This document shows positions 27,001 to 42,000 of a stretch of DNA of 64,000 nucleotides, piece by piece; within the stretch, counting starts at the first letter, position 1; each line of letters opens with the position of its first letter. The notes beneath the pieces were generated by a model. That model was given only the letters and a program-made list of their open reading frames with translations. It searched no databases and had not been told where the DNA came from. Made by a program: the position numbers and the translations under genes. The stretch lies in contig JTDE01001099.1 of the NCBI GenBank assembly GCA_014338405.1, positions 18,678 to 82,677 of the forward strand, read 5' to 3'. The stretch is from Paragonimus skrjabini miyazakii (lineage: Eukaryota > Platyhelminthes > Trematoda > Plagiorchiida > Troglotrematidae).

Positions 27001-30000
27001 ATAATGTTATCGATCCGCAACGATAAAAGCAAGTAACTAACTAGTCCTAAAGTATTGAAACGCATAAATAAAAGTCAAGCACAAGAAACGAACCACAACC
27101 CCGTCTTTGTGACACAGATGCAAGTAACCACAGTTACGAGGAAACGTGCTCAATTGTCATTATACACAATAGCAAGTGTCGTTAAAAGTAAAAACAAAGT
27201 TAATTCACTTACATTCTCGACCACAACATCGTAATCCTCTTTGAATGCCTGCAATTGTCATCTTATTGCGGTCTTCAGGGTTGAACTGTTGAACCGAAAA
27301 TGTTACGCCTACTTTAACGTTAGTGAACCAATGCATGAGGTACGTGTAGAGCATAGCCACCATGAAGAGTGTGACGAAGAGCAGCGCGATTATCTGATTG
27401 GACAAAAATGGAAAGATTGGTACATAAACCGAGTATAAATCTTTTGAGCTTGCACGATGTTTCATTTTTAAAGTATGTTAAAATATCCAGTTTTCCGTGG
27501 TGTCATTGGCCGTTTAGTGTCGCTATTCATTTCTATAAAATCTGAGGTAGTATAAAAGAATTGGCCAACGGTTGCTCGACTCAGACGAAAATATTTTCGA
27601 AGGAACGTTAGTTTCCAACCTTACGGTCTTTTCGAAAGATTAAATCACGTTTTTTCCGCCCCAAAATCAGTAACACAACATCTCTCAGAAAACGTGATTA
27701 TGAATATGTCATCACGACCAATCAGTATGGACGAGATTAGCCTGCTTAAAAATAGGAATCACTTTCGAAATCCAACGGAAGCAACTTGAGCCAGTGGATA
27801 TGATTCCCAAAATTGAACCTGCACTGAGCAAACTGACTATAGATGTTGCAGATGAAGCACGATTCAGAATTGCAAGCGTTTCACAACAACAACCAGCTAT
27901 CTCAAACTTAACCACTGCAGAACAGAACGCTCTTGGTTTAATCAAGAAGGATCGTTCAATTCACATTACCAGGGCCGATAAGGGCAACATCACAGTGATA
28001 ATTAATCAAGAAGGATACCAAAAGAAAGTGTTAGAGCACCTAGTTACTGGACCATATGAATAGATCAATGAGCAAAACGCCAACGCGCATCTTAATAAAG
28101 TCAAAGCACAAACCAGCAACTTCCTCCGGGGCTTCAAAGCAAAACTAGGACAGTCTACCTGGTTTAAGTCCAAACCTAAAAGTAACCATCCTTCGAATTT
28201 CTGTGGCCCTCCAAAATGGCGTAACACAAGAATACCCGTAAGACCTATTGTTGACTGCACCACCAGTCCAACATACAAGCTGGTCAAGTTGTTCAACTGC
28301 ATAATCAAACCGTTGCAGAACGAGTTGGTAGGCAATGTTGAAGATTCTTTTGATTTTGTTGACAAACTCGAGCATGTGACACTATTTAATGATGAGACTT
28401 TTATTGTTTTTGATGTAACCTCTCTTTACACCAGTGCACCGGTAAAACTTAGCATTTGTGTTGTTAAAGAGTTATAAGAAAGTTATGACGCTCTTGATGC
28501 ATGTACTAATTTGTCACCATCCGAAATTGTGTCCGGTCTTGAATTTTGTCTGCACTCAACCTTGTTCACATTCAACAAGCAAACCGACGGTGCAGCTTTG
28601 GGTTCCTCTGTTGCACCTACAGTAGCCGATCTTTTCCTCGGATACCTGGAAACACAAGTGATGAGTGAATTTATCTGCCCTCCACGAATTTGTTGGCGAT
28701 ATGTAGGTGACATTCGTAATCATGAAACAGACCGCTGGCGACCATTTCCTACAGTTGCTTAACTCAAAATGCAACGGCATTGTATTCAGCTTGGAAACTG
28801 AAACCGATGAACGTTCACTTAGTTTTCTACACTGTCTAGTGAAAGTTGATGAGCACCAGAGATTCCATGTCTCTGTGTACCGAAAACCAACCCATTCTGG
28901 TCGGTATCTCAACTTCAACTCGTCGCATCCAATCGGCGTGAAGAGAACAGTCATCGAATCACTCGTCAATAGGGCTACTAAGATCTGCACCACTGAAAGT
29001 TCCAAAACAACAAAAATTTCCCGCATCAAAGAAATGCTAGCCACCAATCAATATCCAGATGCATTTATTGAAAGCACAATTAAGCCCATGCCAACTAAGG
29101 AGGAGACCAAAACGATCAAAACTTTCATGTCCACTGTGCAGATACCGTATCGCGAACAAACAGCTGAAAAAATTCGTTCCATCCTCTCAGAGTACGCTAT
29201 CCGGACCGTATTTTGGTTAGATAATACCTTAGAACTACTAGTGATGCGTCCTAAATATCCAGTTTCTATGAGTGGCCAGACAGATTGTGTTTACGAAATC
29301 AAATACAGTGAGTTCAGTGCCAGCTATATTGGAGAGAAAAGCTGACAAGTGAAAGTACGTGTTGCCGAACACAAGAGGCACACGAAGTTTCCTCCTAAAG
29401 ACGCATATCAACTTCACCAAAAAGAGAAGAAATCGACCACTACACTACATGCACTGATAGAGAATCACAACGTGGGTTTTGATAAAGCTCGAGTGATTCA
29501 CAAGAGTCTGCCTTCCCATGCGGAGCGCTGCTGTGCCGATGCTCTCACCATTTACACACAACACGCTGGTGTTAATCGTAATGATAGCAAACCCCTGTCT
29601 GCAGTGTGGCGTAGATGGATAAGCAACACTAGACACAGACGAATCTCATCTACATCAATCTTACCCCCACATTATGGGCAAACGATTCGACCAAACAATT
29701 CAGTTACAGCGCAGATTGACCTAACCACGGCAAATCCCACGTGACCTCTGTTCCATTTTTAGTGTGATTTCGATTACAACACTACTGAGGAAGGCTAGCC
29801 CAGGTGGTTGAAACGTAGAGTATTACAATTTACTCATAACGTTGTGTTATTCTCCATCCATTTATCTATAACTTATGGTCTATCTTTTATTTATTGCTTG
29901 CTTTACCTTGACTGAACTCATGAAGTGCAGCCAAAAGTTCACGTGGTTTTTATTACTGTCAGTGCACCAGTGTACAAAAAGAACGGTTTAAGTTCACACC

Positions 30001-33000
30001 TTAATCCAGACAGCGTTTCCGTTGATCGAAACAATGTATAAGGTTAAACGAGAGAGTTTCATTACCATAAACACTCATGCGTCTGATTTTTAGAACCTGC
30101 TCTCAGGAAACGTTGCTGTCATCACACAACTTACAAATGGCTTACGTCCAGGAGTTACCTGCACCAACGTTTACTGACTGCGTAACAATCAGTGTTCCAT
30201 AGAATACCGCTTATGAGTTAAGCACTATAGCAGCAGTAAAGCGTGAAAACATTCGGATATATTCTGCACAGTTTTGCTTCCCTTTTCATGTTTAGGGTAC
30301 GAATAATATTATCCCACTGTTGTGTATTAAAAGTGTGAAGCGTGACCTTGCCGTAAAAGTTCCTACTGAATGTGTTCGCCAACAGGCTCAAATAGAGCAA
30401 CGATTAGATGAAGAATGAAACCCTAATTTATTAGCGGAACTGCAATCATCATCTTCGTTTTGTGCGTCAGTGTCTCAAGTTACATGGTTGAAGTCTGTTT
30501 ATGGTTAGAGTAAACTAAGTTCACTGTTTTTAATGTTATCGACTGGAATCATACTACTAATCAAATATTTTCACATGTAATCAGCTGATTTTCGGTATAC
30601 TGAATTTACTGACTTGAGACATTTCAACATAACTTCAAAACTACACTACAACACAGGAATATACAATATGGCACTGGGAACATCTGCCGACTAACTGTCC
30701 AACATGACCCAATTAAGAATAGAAAGTCTACAGCAACATATGCGATCACAGATGCACATACATGCACACAGTCTGATGCGCACAAGATCTTTTACGCTGT
30801 ACGCGGTAGATTATCGATCTGAATCATTTCTCGTTCCTACTATTGGCTGGTTTTACGTTGTACACATGCAAAACTTGGCTTTTCAGAACAGTTCGAGTCG
30901 CAAGATCGGCATAGTTCATTCAGACCATATGCATCACCCAGTTTTTAGTAACCAGCGCTTCTAGTAGTTCAACTTTATCAAATTAGCAAAGTTGAAGTAA
31001 TGTATGCACTCAAAATAAAGTATTAAGTAATAACTTTGTGGGTTAGGTGACGATAAGTAGATTGCTTATGACTAGTTCTGGCAATAATTGTATACCACTT
31101 ATTGATGAGCTACCATGAAACTGGCTGAAATGAACCTCAAGAATACGGGCACCAGAAGTACGTCAGAAAAATATTGTCCCACAGTTGATTATTGTATTTC
31201 ACGATGTATGCAAAATGACAACCAAATACGATTTCGCTAGCTGTAATACGATCACAACCCGATAATAACGCAATTCTGTTTCAGCGCTGACATAATTCTC
31301 CACTTTATACTCCACTGATTTGAAGTGCATCGAAAATAATTAGGCCAGGCTACCCTCACAGAACTTCAAAGTTGCGAACCACAGTAACAGACATGCAAAT
31401 AAACCTGCTTGAAAGAGCTATCAGTTAGCACTTTTTGCAGTACACAAACTCATCCAATTGAATTGTGGTCCACCGGGTAGCCCCATCATAAACATGTCCT
31501 CCTCAGACCTGGTGAAAAGATTTCAATCCACAGTCGGTGACCTCCATTTGTGATTGGTCTGCAAAACAGCAGGCATACACCGTGTCCCCAGATGTGACTG
31601 ACAGAAGTATTTGCAAGCTGATGGCCCCCTGACAACCAACAATTTAATGAGCTTTCTTCTTGGCTTTGTTGGGTTTCATTGGTGTCATGCACACTAGGGC
31701 TTCAAACGCACGAAATGTGAATCACCGTCACACTGTAGTCCGGTCACTTGGTTTCTAATCCATTGGGTCATTTCTGCCGGGGTTACAGAAGGCAGACGAT
31801 TTAGTTCCCTCAGCTGTTGCACTTCCTTTATGTGTAGACGAAAATCGATTAGCCATTATGCGGCCGGCTTGCAAATCAGCAAGCATCCACCGTGGCCCAA
31901 GAGGGGATTGAGGAATGTTTCTGTTGGTGGTCATTGGATGAAAAGTTTCTAATAACCTGGCTCTTTCACCTCCAGAACCATGATGGGTGATTGCTGGTCG
32001 GCAGATTAACCATAACACGGTTGGTCGATTTCGACCTATGAAAAAAGAGCGCAACAGCTAAGGAAACTAGTCCACTCACTTACTTACAACATCGATGACC
32101 GCGATTCCTTAGAATAGTGGAAGCGTCTAGATCACAATCGGACAATGACTAACGGGTCATGCGTTTGAGTTTACAACGTGCATGATGTCAGCGAGACCAA
32201 ACAAGGCTAAAACAACTGTTCACCGCCTGGCTGGTGATTACTTACGTAATAACTGTTTACGAGACGGAGAGTTATTCTCGTCGCCAGTGGCTTTCATGCA
32301 CGTTAATATGTGATGAAGGTGTCGGTACTCGGAGGACACCTTGTCTCAGTATGAGCAAACCGAATGACTTTTCGTCTGTGAGCGCTGATTTTTACATTGG
32401 ATCATACGACGGTGGCAGTCGACACAAAACACAACAGTCCTTGCCAACGGCGCAAGCATTCAAGATGCATGTTCCTGGATACATATGGCGATGCATGGTC
32501 ATAAGGGTTCTACAACTACTAGTCGCCGATCTCCCAAATGGGCTGACATCAGTAAGGAAGGTGAAGGGACTAGTACAACGGTCGATCTACGTGGGTACCC
32601 GTCCTCGGGATAAGAGAACACATTGAAACTGGAAGAATCGAAACATTGTCAATGGTGCGCCAACCAATAAATGTTTGTAAGTGGTAATACAAACAAGAAG
32701 GCAGTGGTTTTTCCCAAAGAATGCCCAACTGGATAAGAAAGGAAGAAAGACTATTGAATTCCTGCTAAACCAATGAAACGTCATAAGAGACGACATTTTT
32801 GAACTGTTTCTTTTACACTCTGGCAAAAAAATATGCTGGTGTGCATTACACATATAGTGCTTGAATCATGCAAGTTAAGCATATTGATGCAGTGCGATTA
32901 AAACCTACACGTACAAGTACCTCGCCTATTACGATTTATAGTTTAACGAGGTTCGGTGTTTGTACACTTTTAGGTTAAATTCTGTGCTGGTTTTCTACGA

Positions 33001-36000
33001 GTTCAAAATTGATTAGTAACATGTGATTAATGGGTCACTTCTCAGTACCGAGTGTGGGAGATGGATTCGTGTGAATTGAATGAATAATCAACAAGATACG
33101 TTACAGACGATGGTAGTAAAGCAGATTACGCTGACAAAACCCAATTGTACCTCTCATCACAGCAATCAATTGTACAGGGTATGTAAGTACAAAAAAGTTG
33201 GTGACAATGAGTGTTTATATCGGTGGGATAAGTGCAGTGCAACAAGTAGAGTAAGAAGCAGACCAAAAAGAAAGTCAACATACTCGAGTATAACGGAAAA
33301 ATGGGTTATCGCACTAGTAGGGAATGTGGTTAGTTATTTGACTAAGAACCGGCCGTTCCTTATGTGGTTCAGTGTTATAATATACTTAGTGGAAACGGAA
33401 GTAAATGCTGGCTGCTGGGAAGACTGCTGTGAAACGGCACACAAACCAGGTCCGTTCACAGTTAACAAGAAGAGTCATTCATTCGTCTTAACAACAAGGA
33501 AGGGGATTTTTAATAGCGAAATGATACAAACCTTTCCCGTGAGTATTACTCATAAACTAACAACAATTGCGCAGTAACTCTTTCGCTGAAGAAGATGCAA
33601 ACTTCAGTTCCAAAGATTAAGTTTTGATAATCGGGATGTGAAACAATAAAAATGAAGGAAGCGTGATTGTAAAATGCGAAGAAATCATTGGAAGCCGGTA
33701 ACTAATTGAATCTAAACTATCACGATGGCTGACAAATGAGCACCTTGCGATCAGACAAAAACACCAAGGAGATTAGGTCATTTTAACAAATTACCTTCGC
33801 AGGTTTCAACGAGATCAACACCGAATGTCGAAAAACAGGAAAGATTTCTTGCGCAATTCAACGTATACATAGTGGGATCAATTAACTTCACTCTGCCACC
33901 TGCCTGTTTACTCAAGAAGACCGACCTCTCCTGTCTCTCAAAACAAAAACGTCCCGAGTTTGCAACACAACCTTCCTTAGTGTCTTGTACCTACTGAGTA
34001 GTTTTGCCTGTGTTCTAGTTACTATGAGGAGGCTGATTGTCTGGCATCAGAACTAAGGACCCATCCTTTCGATCACATCAGGGTGAAATTCACTTGTGGC
34101 GCAATTTCGAACTGGAACCGGAAGCACGTGACTACGTTTTCCAAAAGGCTTCCTTCAACTGCAGTGACCGGCGCTTTAGCTACTTTGGTATAATATGTTT
34201 ACTAGGAAGCAACCTTTATTGTGCAAAATTTGTCAAAACTGGTCATGAAAGTGTGATCGCATTTTATATGACCCTCGCACTCACCGCGTTCTTGTGTAGT
34301 TAAGACGGCGATAAGGGTGCATATTATTTTAACCATCATCATTTTATAAATATCCACCAAAATAAAGGATACAGTTCGCTTAGTGTAATTTATTCTATTT
34401 CCTCATTGCATTAAGCCTCTTTCAAGCACTCAGCCTTATTTGTGTGTACTTACCGTTAAAATAAGCGCGTGATAGAAGATGACAATCTTCCCATTCTCCC
34501 CTCCAAAACGACCTACTCTAATTGACGAATTGGAGTCAGTTCTTATTGAAGGAATCACAGGTTTTAAACCGACAGAAACAAACAGCTGCTTCTGCTAATC
34601 ACTTCGAAAGCGACTATCAGCAAACGAATGTGTTCAGGCTGCTAGCTACCCAAAGGTGGTCGCAGTGATTTTGGGATGCGTGCATCTAGGTAACTTTCGG
34701 ACAAGGGTGACGAAATTAATGTTACTGCTTGCCAGTGTATCGGTCGGATTAACCAATTCTGATGCGTTACAAGATTGTGGGTCAATTATGCGTTTACATA
34801 CACATCAGCCACAGTTTGCAAATAATGTGGAGAAGCGGGTTTGTGCCTTTCAAATATGTTGTCATACGATGGCAGGCTTCGGCTACAGAAAATCCGCATG
34901 AATGTGCGTTTTCATTTCATCCGTAATATAAATAAAACTTGCTAGACCAAATACTAATCTAGTATAACTTATCACTACCTGCAACAATTCAGCAACCTGC
35001 GATCAGACAAACACGATAAATATCAGCAAATCAGAATCTGTTACAAGAAATCATGACGGATATCAACAAATCCAGCGCAATGAAAATGATGTATAATAAA
35101 TTTTCGTTAACCAACCGGCAAAACTAACAGGCAACGGGCTACTGTCCTCAGAGTTTAGCATTCACTGTACCTATAGAAATATATATCGGCGAGCTTAAAA
35201 GCTTACGCTTAACTGATCACTGGCAAGAGCCATAAAGTTGGCCATGTGCTTCTGTTGACTAATAGATATAATACCTGCGTCACCTTATAAAGTTTTGGTG
35301 CCATCTAAGAGACTAACGCACAGTGAGTTTGTATACGATTTTAGTAGGCGCTCTTGGTGTTCGTTTTTGTACGTGGACTCTATTAGGCATGAGACCAACG
35401 GCATGACTAACAAATAAATGGGTTGTTAGCTAAAAGTTAGCGAATTTCCGATCAATCGAGCTAACTAACTGGCACCACGTGATGAAATCATTTTAGTGGT
35501 TTGACTATGGCAAGCAGTTGAAATAGAATGAACCGACTAGATGCTAATGCATTAGATAACCCGGGGGCGGAAACAGTTTGTCAGTTGGTTGAATACACCA
35601 GTATAAGGAAACTTATTTTGATCGATATGCTTTAAACTACTACAATGAATGTAAAAATTGTTGGACGTTCTGTTAAAAAATTAATGCATTTGTTTGCGGA
35701 AAAACAAAATTCTGACATCCAGTTGACTACCGAGCATGTCGTCAAGTTCTTAACTGATCGACCAATTTCCAAACCTTGTTTGGTAGAGTAGGTCGAAGGG
35801 AAACTGCTGCATACATGTTCAGTGAACATGTTTACTAGTTGTAGAAGTATCTTCGCCTTGAACAAGGAAATAACAAAGGTGACAATTTGTGTTTGCACAT
35901 GTCTGACCTTTATCTGCCAGGTTTCATAAAACAAACCCATTGAGGGATTTTGTAAAACACAAGTGGCAGAGGAACATCCTTCGTTAAGCCTAGTATTAAT

Positions 36001-39000
36001 CCTGACATGTACAGTTATCAGAAGTCCACACTTTTATACGATCAGTAGCAGCTCAGTACCGAAAAACAACTCAAAAGTGATGGTCAATAAGCCGTTAAAC
36101 AAAAAAGCGTAGTATTCACGTCAAAAATTTAAGTGAGTAACACAAACAAGTATGACCTAACTAGCCAGAATGGTCTTGACAAAATGTATATGGTCTAGTG
36201 ATTAATATATTATTTTGCAAAGAAACTAGTCAAATTATAGAACAATTTACTGTCATTATATAAGGATTAGCGATTGGGTACGGGGTGAATTTTCGCCGTA
36301 GCTATGTCTACGGATTTGATATATCCCATTTGTTTATAATAATTGTTTTTAAACAACTAGTTAGGTTGGAAATATATATCGGATGTGAATCCATATTGGC
36401 GCGAGCGCTTTTAGATATGTAGTGACAGATATGGAGCAACTTTTGGACGAGTCACATGTTGACTAAGTAAACTCAGCAAGCGGGTGCGAAACACAATGAA
36501 CGTGCAAATATTTGTGTGAAAGACCTTTGGTTAAGGTCGCCACAGAAATGATTCATTCAACAATTCTGGTGGATAGCAAATCGCGAGATGTATAGTTTGT
36601 GATTCGCTGTCTGGGTCAGCTAGGCAAGAAGTCAATAAGGAGTCTTTGAGAATAGGGCCTGCTGAACAGCGATTTACAGACAATCGCACTTATCATCTGT
36701 TTGTTCTTCTCGGTTTGCCGCAACCAAACTTTATATATCTATGTGCATTTGTAAACAGTGAAGAATGGTTTACCCCGTTTATATCGTTTATCGACCAAGC
36801 CGGATTATCGAAATCAGTGGTCATTTAAGAACACCAACGGGATCTCGAACATTTCGGGTATTTCTGCCGCAATTCATCGCCGTCGCCGTATAACACATGG
36901 CCATTGCCTTTCACCGGATGGCATTAATTAACTAGCCGGCAGTAATCGCATCTAGCTATTTTCATGAATTTCTGAGCTGTACTCGTCATCATATCTCAGT
37001 ATTTTTGATGGTTTATCAATTTACCTTAAACAGTGATCTACAGGCTTTACATCTTTCCGGCATTTTAGGTTACTTGTCGGATGGAAACAGAGTCTAACGC
37101 GTTGGCGTGACAGTATGATGTGTATACGCATGAGCTAATATCCATTCTCATAAAGTGAGCTTGTGTGGTTCTCTGCAGTTTGTTGAACGTTAGAACAGAC
37201 CAAGTGAATGGATTGTGTGTCTCGAAGTGAAGGTTACTATCAGAGCCAAAGAAAGAATTATCATCTACCAGAGGTTCCCTGGCTGACATTGACAAATATG
37301 TATCAGTTGAATATACCAAGTGAGCCGGAGCTCAAAATGGGCTTGAATGCAGATTCACGGTTAGGCGGGCTGAGACGAAATGGGAGGGTGGTTGTAAACA
37401 AACCCGAACGCAGAACAGAATCCTACTATCCATTTCCCAAGCGTATGTGTCTGAACAATTTTCACACGATGTGTTTTTCTGTTGGTTTTAAACATCACAG
37501 GCTTTGTCTATTATTTCCAGCCACATGAAACTGGCAGACTGCCTTTTTGTCATTATCGAACGCACACCATTTAAACAAGACGTTTCAGGTTTCTAATCCT
37601 CACTTCATTCAAAAATGTTTCCATAACACGGCAAGATAATGATTAATAGGTTTAGTAAGTGAGTATGTATAACAGTTTTAGATGTGTGCAGTTGTAGCAA
37701 TAACAAACAAAAGTCAAAGGAATTGAAGTTGCTATTGGCTGGCATTCTGTCTGGTCATTAACATTGATGGGAGTAAACAAAATTTGTTTGTCCACGAATG
37801 TCAAAAAAAAATTTTGATAAAGTTTTCTTGAAAAACGGGATTATCATATACTGAGCCTGGACAACTAGTGCAGAGATACTCGGGTGATCAGCTGCAAGAC
37901 CTACCAGTTTATCTGTTTTAAGGTAAATCACTAGGCATAACAGAGAGTAAGGTCAGAAATGACGTCCGGTTCACTCTTTAAACCCTGATTTTATTCGGCG
38001 AAAACCAACAATACCATGTAATTTTTGAACTCTAGAGTACTAGCATCACATAGGCAATGCTATAGGATCACCGGTATTCCACATCTACCGAAACTGTTAT
38101 ACAAAAGTCAGTTTTCCAAACAGTGATAACAATTCATCCGTTCATTCGATCGAACGATCCACTGATCTGACCTGTTGGCGATGCTCCGAAGTTTTGGTAT
38201 ATTGCCTGTTATCTAGGTGCTAAAATTACTGTGTGCGACTAATATGCTATATCTTCGTTTTGGCATGTTTTTCCAGCAAAGCATGTGGGGTCTCATGAAT
38301 AAGAGATGCAATTTAGGGGTCGAGAGGAATAATAGTTTCCACACATTTAAACTGACTGTTTAAACTAACGGTCTACCAGTTAATAATGCCAGGACTAGAC
38401 AACTGGTAGCCAGAAACGACAAATGGTTTACCATAAACAGCAATTCAATAACTGGGTAACAGCCATTTTGACAGGTCAAGTCGACTTCTTATGGTATTCA
38501 AAGTGCCTGAAAACAAAAGATCACGTGCAACATTTCAAACTGACATCGACTTCCGCGGGACGTTCTGGCCAGACATGTTCCACCTCCACAAAAGCGTTTT
38601 GCAAATTTATGTAAGTGCCCAACGATTGACCATGGATTTCCAAATACATTTCGAATATTTTCCATAACCTTGTCATAAGTCACAGCATGCACTGAACATC
38701 AGCGATCTGAAATAATGCGAATAACCTGTGTGCGTTATCGAACCAGACGAAAAGAAGTTAAAATCTCTCTATAAGGGGAGCCTGATTGGCACCTTAAAAA
38801 TTTGTATGAAGCGTTCTGCTGGCATAGTTATTCACTCTAAAAATAAATTTGATCATATTATTATTAAATCAGATTGACCAAGCTTGTAATGACTTTTCTA
38901 ACAAAGACGATTTGTATTCCCAAGAGGATAATTAGACGTACATTACAGAATATTAGTTTACTCTATTCAATGTAATTCACAGATTATTGATCAGTGTGTG

Positions 39001-42000
39001 CCTTGTACACAATAACTGGATGCTCCACTGGATGCTTCACTTTGATTGATGAGGTTAGTTAGCTGAAATTTCACGGTATTGCACAATCTGTTGACTGTAC
39101 TGCAGATGATAGTAAAAACTGAGTTGAGATCGATTTTTTCCTCCGAATTCACCAATCTCCTGCAAACATATTTGTCTTCACAAACCAGATGTTCAGCGTA
39201 ATAATCCAGCTAGTGAACATTTCAAGTTAAATGCCGAAAATGTTTTCTGAGGTGGTTCGGCGCAAAGAGATGACGTTTAGAACATCGTTTGCAAGTTATC
39301 TATCAAATTTTTAGTTACTATGCCTTCGGAATACACTTGGTGATATACAGTGAACTGTTCATACTTGCGCTGTTATTGTGATAAACACAACTCCTCTTCT
39401 GTCAGTTCAAATGATAGTGCTTTTTGGAAGTCAAATGAGGATCACTAAGAGTTTTTTAATCCATATCGCATCCATTAGTAACAGCGACTGCGTACGACAT
39501 TTTCAGCTGGACAGTTTGGCCCTCGCTTTTGTGAGGTTGGTGAACAAGTTACGAGTATGTCTACTTCACAACACTTTAGCCGAATAAAGGTAGAACCGAC
39601 ATGATGATAAGTGTTGACTATGATACTCAAACCACTCAATTTCTACAAAAAAGAAACACTGTACAATACCTGACGCTGACATTTGTCTTTTAATTATGGA
39701 AGTACTCAGTCGCCCACGTTTAGCCACGAAGTCCAGGAGCTTACTTATGAAAGCATAACCGAAAATTACTATGTCAATAAATAATACACATAACTTTATT
39801 AATCTATCTATGAATCCTCTGAAGATAAAACACAGAGGAGAGTTAATTTTTACAAGAGCATGACAATATGTAGGCTGATCTCACTTCTGTATTGTGCTTC
39901 ATAATACATTGTGATAAGAGCTGTGAATTGGTTAGTGAGTTGTTGCTCTTATTTTAAGTTATGTTACAGGTTCAGTCAGTATAAAACATTGGAAAACACG
40001 TACCAATTTAGGAATAATGCTGTCACCCCCAGTGTTTGATAGTTAACAACACATTGCTTTAACGTCCCTCAAAATGACCTAACCGAATAAGTTAGTTAGT
40101 CCGACGCTTAGTATGTTCAAAAGAGAGTCGCATTCTGAAGTGTTTTGTTTACGCAAGCAAAGTTTACCAAGTAGAAAGATTTTCTTTTCACGTTTTACGT
40201 CTAGAGTTGTTTTTGATCCCAAGGATTTCCAACCTCCGTTCTATGAATGCACATGTCCTCTTCTATTGATCAGACTGTTCTTCTGTACTTTTTCCTAGGA
40301 GATTGATAGAAGACGTATTTTTGTCTGAATACTTGAGACATGGTTTAGCGATAGCAATGGTCTCCTTTCCAAATCTTGCAGAAGTTAGTTTGATAAACAT
40401 TTTGTAGCACGTAAGTCGATCGTTTTCAAAACATCTTACGATTCAGACTATTCGCCTTGCACTAATTTTAACAATGAATACACATAACTGTAGTTAAACC
40501 TTACTTCGCGTCTATCTATATCTAAAAATGTGCATTTTTGTTAAGAAGAACATTTTTGCAAAAGAATCGACTTTTGACCAGAATTATCAACTTTTAAACT
40601 GTCTGCTGGAGTTGTAGTCATCAAGAAAGTAAATCTCCACCTCCTAAAGTGCGCAATGCAACTGCTTGAGTTTGTTGAGTCTTCAAGTGCCTTATGGAAA
40701 GTAGTAATTACATGCGATTTTCTTCAAAAGTCACTAGACAAAAGATTGTAGTATTGAAAAAATTATGCAGAGATTGTTAATTTAGAATTATAAAAACCTG
40801 GAAACAGGCTGAACTCGAACAAACTATGGAAACCGCTCAATGATGTTAAGGAATTTTACCGAGTAAGGCAGTCATTTGGACCATGTGGCGAAACCCACAT
40901 GGCTTAATGGATTGTGAAGATAACTGAATTGTGTGGTCTGGCATCTCAGATAAAAACACACTCGGCGCCCTTGAACACGTTGTTTCTGTGCCACTTACCA
41001 ACAGATAAAAGCTCCGACATTTTTCAACTGGGTTTTTTGAAACTAGATCTTAGTATGTATCGCATTATGTCCAATGGGTTGGTTTTATGTTTAATTATAA
41101 CATTTAGGGACGGAATGAGTTCCGTATTAACACACCGTGCATTTACGTTTCGTTTATTCGCGATAGAGATGTTAAACAAACGTAGTGCTTTTTGACCGGA
41201 TGCTCAATATCTAACTTCAGTCCTATTTGGTTTCAAATAGTTTCTTAATTTTTGAGCATGACTTTCGTTTTCCGACTGGATGTTTCCTTCAACGAACAGC
41301 GTTATTCAAATTTTTCAGACCTCAGTCTGCATGATTCAATTTTACATTACACACTGTTGTTTTCATCTGAGCTCCATCTCTTCTGTAACAAGACCTCCAG
41401 TTTCACTTCTTATAATCTATTCTCACATGTGATTAGTGTCTTATTCTACTCCACAATTATAGAACTGACGCAATTAAACTTGACGCACTTGAAGTGCAAG
41501 TAGGATAGATCGAAATATCATTGCTTCAAGTGACTGCTGGGACGGATTCTACGTTGCAATTGGTCGCTGTACTTCAATCACAATTTCCTTAGATTTTATA
41601 GTTGCTGTTGAGGTTGCCACTTCTGATCAGACATTTTTTATTTAGGGCTCGCAAACATAACTAAAGCTGGAAACGTCACATGTTCACACAAAAGTGGTCT
41701 CCGATAATTTTTAACGATACAAGTTAAATCGTCGTCTGGATTCACATTCCTTCGGAAACGGCAAAACTTGATTCAACTTCTTTGCCTAATGTTCAGCGGT
41801 CGTCCATGCGGAGAAAAGTACCATGCGTCAAGTCTTATAAATCCTTACAGCAGGTGGTTGGTCGCATGTTAGTTTTTCGGTTGCAAAGATAAACGTAGTA
41901 CTTTCGTCATCGCTCATTCCCTTGCCCACACACTGTCAGTGATTTCATCCATTTGTCAAAGATATCAACTTGGAGTGTGGCGTCTTGTTGGCAAACATGA

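Larger units (their letters stand above)
15011..27212 (-). other. Tetraspanin intron 2 (about 12.2 kb)
   Basis: Bounded by GTAAGT (27212) and TTTCAG (15011). Apart from the tRNA-derived repeat pair at 18.4-18.84 kb nothing recognisable was found. Short open frames near 19.8 and 23.6-24.2 kb were inspected and not accepted as exons. Confidence 0.85.
27750..29820 (+). mobile_element. Decayed Penelope-like retroelement
   Basis: RT followed by a GIY-YIG type endonuclease, the order that defines Penelope-like elements with endonuclease. It lies in tetraspanin intron 1, about 360 bases beyond exon 2 and antisense to the host gene. The 5' boundary is uncertain, and no terminal repeats or target duplication could be recognised. 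A conserved-looking 3' stretch (CTGAGGA...GAAACG) follows the last coding codons. Confidence 0.8.
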
